DNA of 64,000 bases from Polysphondylium violaceum (lineage: Eukaryota > Evosea > Eumycetozoa > Dictyosteliales > Dictyosteliaceae). Shown piece by piece: positions 61,145-64,000 of the stretch (position 1 is the first letter of the stretch; each line of letters begins with the position of its first letter). Below the pieces are notes generated by a model. It had not been told where the DNA came from, did not search any database, and saw only the letters and a program-made list of their open reading frames with translations. The position numbers and the translations under genes are program-made. The stretch spans positions 21,637 through 85,636 of the forward strand of contig AJWJ01000029.1 in NCBI GenBank assembly GCA_000277445.1, written 5' to 3'.

Positions 61145-61512
61145 TATTAATATTTCTTCGATATTCTTTTATTTTAACAATAGAAATAACAACAACAACA
61201 ACAACAGCTAATACATAAGGGTCTATCTTTCTCGTTTTGGTTTGGTGCAATTTAAAAACTTTTAATTATTATGTTAATAATTCTCTGTCTCAGTATTTTT
61301 TTTTATATCTCGATTATTACATATTATTATTTTTATTTTATATGTCATCCACTTTATATGGAGAATAAATATATCATGACTCTTTTTTTCACATACAATA
61401 TGATTATTACTTTTTTATTTTATGATATTATTAATAATCTTTTTTTGTTTGTTTTATTTATTAATTTCTCTTTCTATGTAAATAAATAATATTAAGTATT
61501 GAATGGGGGAAT
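61145..61512. other. convergent intergenic region
   Basis: 368 bp between the 3' ends of the PAQR and HAT1 genes. AT-rich, including an (AAC)n stretch at 61188-61207. The + strand open frame at 61271-61489 is a hydrophobic chance frame. Confidence 0.5.
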
Positions 61513-63054
61513 TTATCTTTGTAAAGAAGAAATTGTTTCAAAGTAATCTTCTTCAACATTTTTATAAAGTTCAATGATAGCATTTAATTTGTTTTTCTCT
61601 ATAGTTTCAGGATCCAATTGTTGTTGTTCACCATTAGCACCAACATTTGCATCTGGTATATCTTTTTGATCACCAATAAATTGTTTATAAAGTCTCTTTT
61701 TAATATGAATTCTAAAATTTTTATAATCTGGATGAGATTTACTTTGTCCAATAAATTTACTATATAAAAAGATTTCAAAGCAAATTTTACCTTGTTTCTA
61801 TTATTATTTGATACATATTAGTAATTTACATTAAAAGTTTAATAAATAATAATAATAATAATAATAATTACAATTGGTATTAATAATTGTTTTCTAATGT
61901 TTTCAAAAAGTTCAGAGTTACCAAGAGTTGATATATCCATTTTAACATCATTAAATAAACCAGATTGTTTAATATTTAAAAGATCAACGTGGTTTCTTAA
62001 TGAATCAAATTGATCAGCAGGATCTTCAACTGTAATGTCATAAACTGGTCCATAAATACTATCATTGTTTTTGTAATAATTATAAATTGAATTTAATAAA
62101 TATTCTATATATAAACAATTTGTTAGTTTGAATATCTTGATAAGAGTAAATCAAAAAAACATACTTCCATGACCATTTCTTTGATAAGGTGGTAAAATTA
62201 AAATTTGGCTAATTCTTGGTCTAGTTGCACTTGGATGATGATAAAAGTTGTAAAGAGTACAATAACCAACGATACCGTATCTTTTTTCACCATCAATCAT
62301 TACAGTTTTAAATATAAAGAAAATATCCCAATTACTATCACCAGTGTAAATAAAAGATGATCCATCGATAAACCATAAAACAAAAACTTGTAATTTCTCG
62401 TGATATCTAACGATACCTGGGTCTGTAATTCTACCAAAATATACTTCATAGTTTGTTTCCTCACCTGTTTCTCTGTCATTAATACTATATTCATGGATTT
62501 TAGTACCTGGTGGTCTAAATTTAGCTTCTTTTTCTTCAATATACTTTAAAATTCATATTAGTATTACTCTCTTTATCTAAAAACAAAACAACACGTACCT
62601 GAATATATTGATCTTTGGTTGGAATTGGTGCATCAGTTTTTGAAAAAACATTTAATAGCTCCTTTTCAACATTTGTAATGTTTTTCGATTTGAGTGTATA
62701 GTTGGTCTCTAAATAGGTGGTGAGTGATCCTGCAGCCATATATATATTGAGTACGAGTGGATCGTAGCCAATGATATTATCTTCTTTAAATATTTGATGT
62801 GAATAGGTTGGTTTAAAAAATCCATTATCTAGGTGTTCTTGTTCCTCATCCTCTTCTTCATCGTCGCTGTCATCAGTTTCTTTATTCTCATTGGTTTCGG
62901 GTATATTGGGTGGTGGGTCAATGATATCTTGTCTAGTCCATGTCAGTTGAATGTTTGTACACTTGTTTGCATTAAATGTCAATACTTTGTTATTTGTTTG
63001 TTTGTCGTCGGTATCGTTCATATCAAAGATGTTAAATGAAATATTTACAATCAT
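61513..63054 (-). CDS. hat1: type B histone acetyltransferase HAT1
   Basis: Acetylates newly made histone H4 (K5, K12). Four exons: 63054-62599, 62543-62165, 62104-61872 and 61797-61513, 450 residues. Matches in order: YDPLVLNIYMAAGSLTTYLE, FRPPGTKIHEYS, YHEKLQVFVLWFIDGSSFIYTGD, YCTLYNFYHHPSATRPRISQ and the acetyl-CoA loop LPPYQRNGHGKYLL (Q/RxxGxG), then YDITVEDPADQFDSLRNHVD with the catalytic Glu region. An acidic stretch (DDSDDEEEDEEQEH) interrupts the N-terminal domain. The frame extends upstream only to a TTG, so the ATG at 63054 (or 63021, MNDTDD) is the start. Confidence 0.94.
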
Positions 63055-63256
63055 CAAAAAAATAAAAGAGGTGCAAAAAAAAAGTTGAATTACTTTTTTT
63101 TTTTGAAATTTGGCGCTAAAGGGTTAAAGTTGATTTAAAAATTAAATATCAATATTTGGAATAAAAATTAATTTAGGTGCATTTATTGTAAAAATATTAA
63201 ATTTTTTAAAAATATAATATTTAAAATATTGTAAGATGGGGGAATTTCAATAGCTA

Positions 63257-63329
63257 GCCCAGATAGCTCAGTCGGTAGAGCGCAAGGCTTTTAACCTTGT
63301 GGTCGGGGGTTCGAGCCCCCCTTTGGGCG
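63257..63329 (+). tRNA. tRNA-Lys (anticodon UUU)
   Basis: 73 nt without intron, folding as a complete cloverleaf: acceptor GCCCAGA with TTTGGGC (one G-T pair), D stem GCTC/GAGC, anticodon stem CAAGG/CCTTG around loop CTTTTAA (anticodon TTT), T stem GGGGG/CCCCC around TTCGAGC, discriminator G. Internal A box (TAGCTCAGTCGG) and B box (GGTTCGAGCCC) support RNA polymerase III transcription. A T4 tract at 63343-63346 is the first possible terminator. Confidence 0.97.
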
Positions 63330-63939
63330 TATCTTTAATAAATTTTATTCATTTGTCGGGATTTTGAAACTATCGTTTCACATTTAAAGTGACATTTTGA
63401 CATTTTCCAGCGCGCAAAACGATTGTGCACGGAATTCGAACATGTCTAAAATTAGCCTTGCAAAAAGATATGTAATTTCCGGAATGTCCACGTGGTAACC
63501 AAAAGAATATCCTCCTTTTACATTGTCTGAACGTTTGATTTACATATGTATGTAAATCAAAATAAGTAAATAATTGATCTTTGAGAACAGTTTCATGTTT
63601 TCCTCAAAGCTATAAAAGCTTGGGTTTTGCGAAGATTAAAGGTACAATTCATCGTTTAATAATATATTTAATAACATTAAATTATTCATTATATTTGTTT
63701 ATTTTATATTTCGGATCCTTTTACAACCAGGTTTAATTAAATATGTAATAGGAATATATATCCATAATGAACAGTAATCATCTTTGGAATTGAACTCATT
63801 TGTGGTCAATCCATGATTAACAGGAAAATCTTTTTATAAAAATGTTTTTAATGTGGTAATATTTTGTTATAGTAATGCATGTTTATATTAATTTTTTTTA
63901 TTTTACATTTTTTTTATTGGTCATTACTACGATGAAGAT
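63330..63939. other. spacer between tRNA-Lys and rRNA fragment
   Basis: The left part (63400-63530) is less AT-rich and includes ATTCGAAC at about 63432, about 100 bp after the tRNA, in the place where dictyostelid tRNA genes can carry an external B box. A 28-bp palindrome lies at 63534-63561. The right part is AT-rich up to the rRNA homology. No open frame of note. Confidence 0.4.
63534..63561. repeat. 28-bp palindrome with 13-bp arms
   Basis: TTTGATTTACATA and its exact complement TATGTAAATCAAA, separated by TG. Perfect arms in a tRNA/rRNA-flanking spacer; could be a protein-binding dyad. Confidence 0.85.
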
Positions 63940-63941
63940 CT

Positions 63942-63984
<43 letters not shown>

Positions 63985-64000
63985 AGGCTTAAGATTTAGG
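63940..64000 (-). rRNA. fragment of nuclear large-subunit (26S/28S) rRNA, partial
   Basis: Read on the minus strand, the last 61 bases give the almost invariant eukaryotic LSU segment with AGGTGTCAGAAAAGTTACC, ACAGGGATAACTGGC and TTGTGGCAG, close to the peptidyl transferase region. The homology continues past the right edge (towards the rRNA 5' side) but stops abruptly at 63940, where rRNA should continue with CCAAGCGTTC. It is therefore the truncated end of an rDNA copy in the chromosome, not a complete gene in this window. Confidence 0.88.

Noticed and set aside
63600-63940. Group I intron interrupting LSU rRNA
   Set aside because: The rRNA side of the break does not end in T, and no P/Q/R/S-like core or homing endonuclease frame is visible; not excluded beyond the window.
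63330-63940. TRE or other tRNA-targeting retrotransposon next to tRNA-Lys
   Set aside because: No reverse transcriptase frame, target-site duplication or terminal repeats recognised on either side.
1-64000. CRISPR arrays, operons, prokaryotic origins or phage genes
   Set aside because: All genes are intron-bearing eukaryotic genes with separate promoters; repeats present are microsatellites only.

Overview
The window is eukaryotic nuclear DNA from a social amoeba (Dictyosteliida). The signs are a strongly AT-rich background, long Asn/Gln/Thr/Ser homopolymer stretches inside proteins, short AT-rich GT..AG introns (mostly 60-350 nt, typically GTAAGT/GTATGT donors and TTTATTTAG-type acceptors), A-rich sequence before start codons and TAA stops. 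Several genes carry much more G+C than is usual for Dictyostelium discoideum, so another dictyostelid (Cavenderia, Polysphondylium or Heterostelium type) is likely; I cannot fix the species. There are no operons, phages, CRISPR arrays or intact transposons.

Layout, left to right. 0.9-8.6 kb: an oxidosqualene cyclase of cycloartenol synthase type (-), the spindle checkpoint protein Mad2 (+), a rhodanese plus dual-specificity phosphatase (-), a two-exon 39-residue microprotein (+) and a zinc-knuckle protein resembling the TRAMP subunits Air1/2 (-). 9.4-13.2 kb: a Gln-rich two-span membrane protein (+), a gene-poor gap with a possible gene relic, and mitochondrial 5-aminolevulinate synthase with haem-regulatory CP motifs (-). 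14.7-25.4 kb (all +): a large protein that I match tentatively to FAAP100 of the Fanconi core complex, a B-box zinc finger fused to two tandem VPS13-type C-terminal modules, a ferroportin and a phosphatidylinositol phosphate kinase. 25.6-30.9 kb (-): a low-complexity coiled-coil protein and a RasGAP/PH-like/LRR protein.

31.4-44.6 kb: Rrp15 (+), a UBE2G1/Ubc7-type E2 (+), a small secretory protein ending in KRDEL (-), a CAMK-type kinase (+), an annexin with a Gln/Pro insert in its middle (+), a PRKRIP1-like protein (-), DNA-3-methyladenine glycosylase I (-) and lipin (+). 44.9-63.1 kb: the helicase IGHMBP2 (-), a FAF2/UBXD8-like UAS-UBX protein (+), a cytochrome P450 (-), the complex III hinge protein (-), a TMEM201/Ima1-type inner nuclear membrane protein (-), a ZnT zinc transporter (+), the cyclophilin PPIH (-), a PAQR/haemolysin-III protein (+) and the type B histone acetyltransferase HAT1 (-). 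The right end holds a tRNA-Lys(UUU) gene and, in the last 61 bases, an antisense fragment of nuclear large-subunit rRNA running off the window.

These are independently transcribed genes, so neighbourhood says little about shared function. Loose themes recur: membrane and lipid biology (sterol synthesis, lipin, PIP kinase, annexin, VPS13-like modules, FAF2, PAQR), haem and iron (ALAS, ferroportin, P450, complex III) and genome maintenance (Mad2, FAAP100-like, Tag, IGHMBP2, HAT1). The most promising items for novelty are the B-box/VPS13-C fusion with duplicated exons, the FAAP100-like gene, the KRDEL protein, the interrupted annexin and the rRNA junction. Exon boundaries were read by hand and checked for reading phase; one junction, in the FAAP100-like gene, is not settled.
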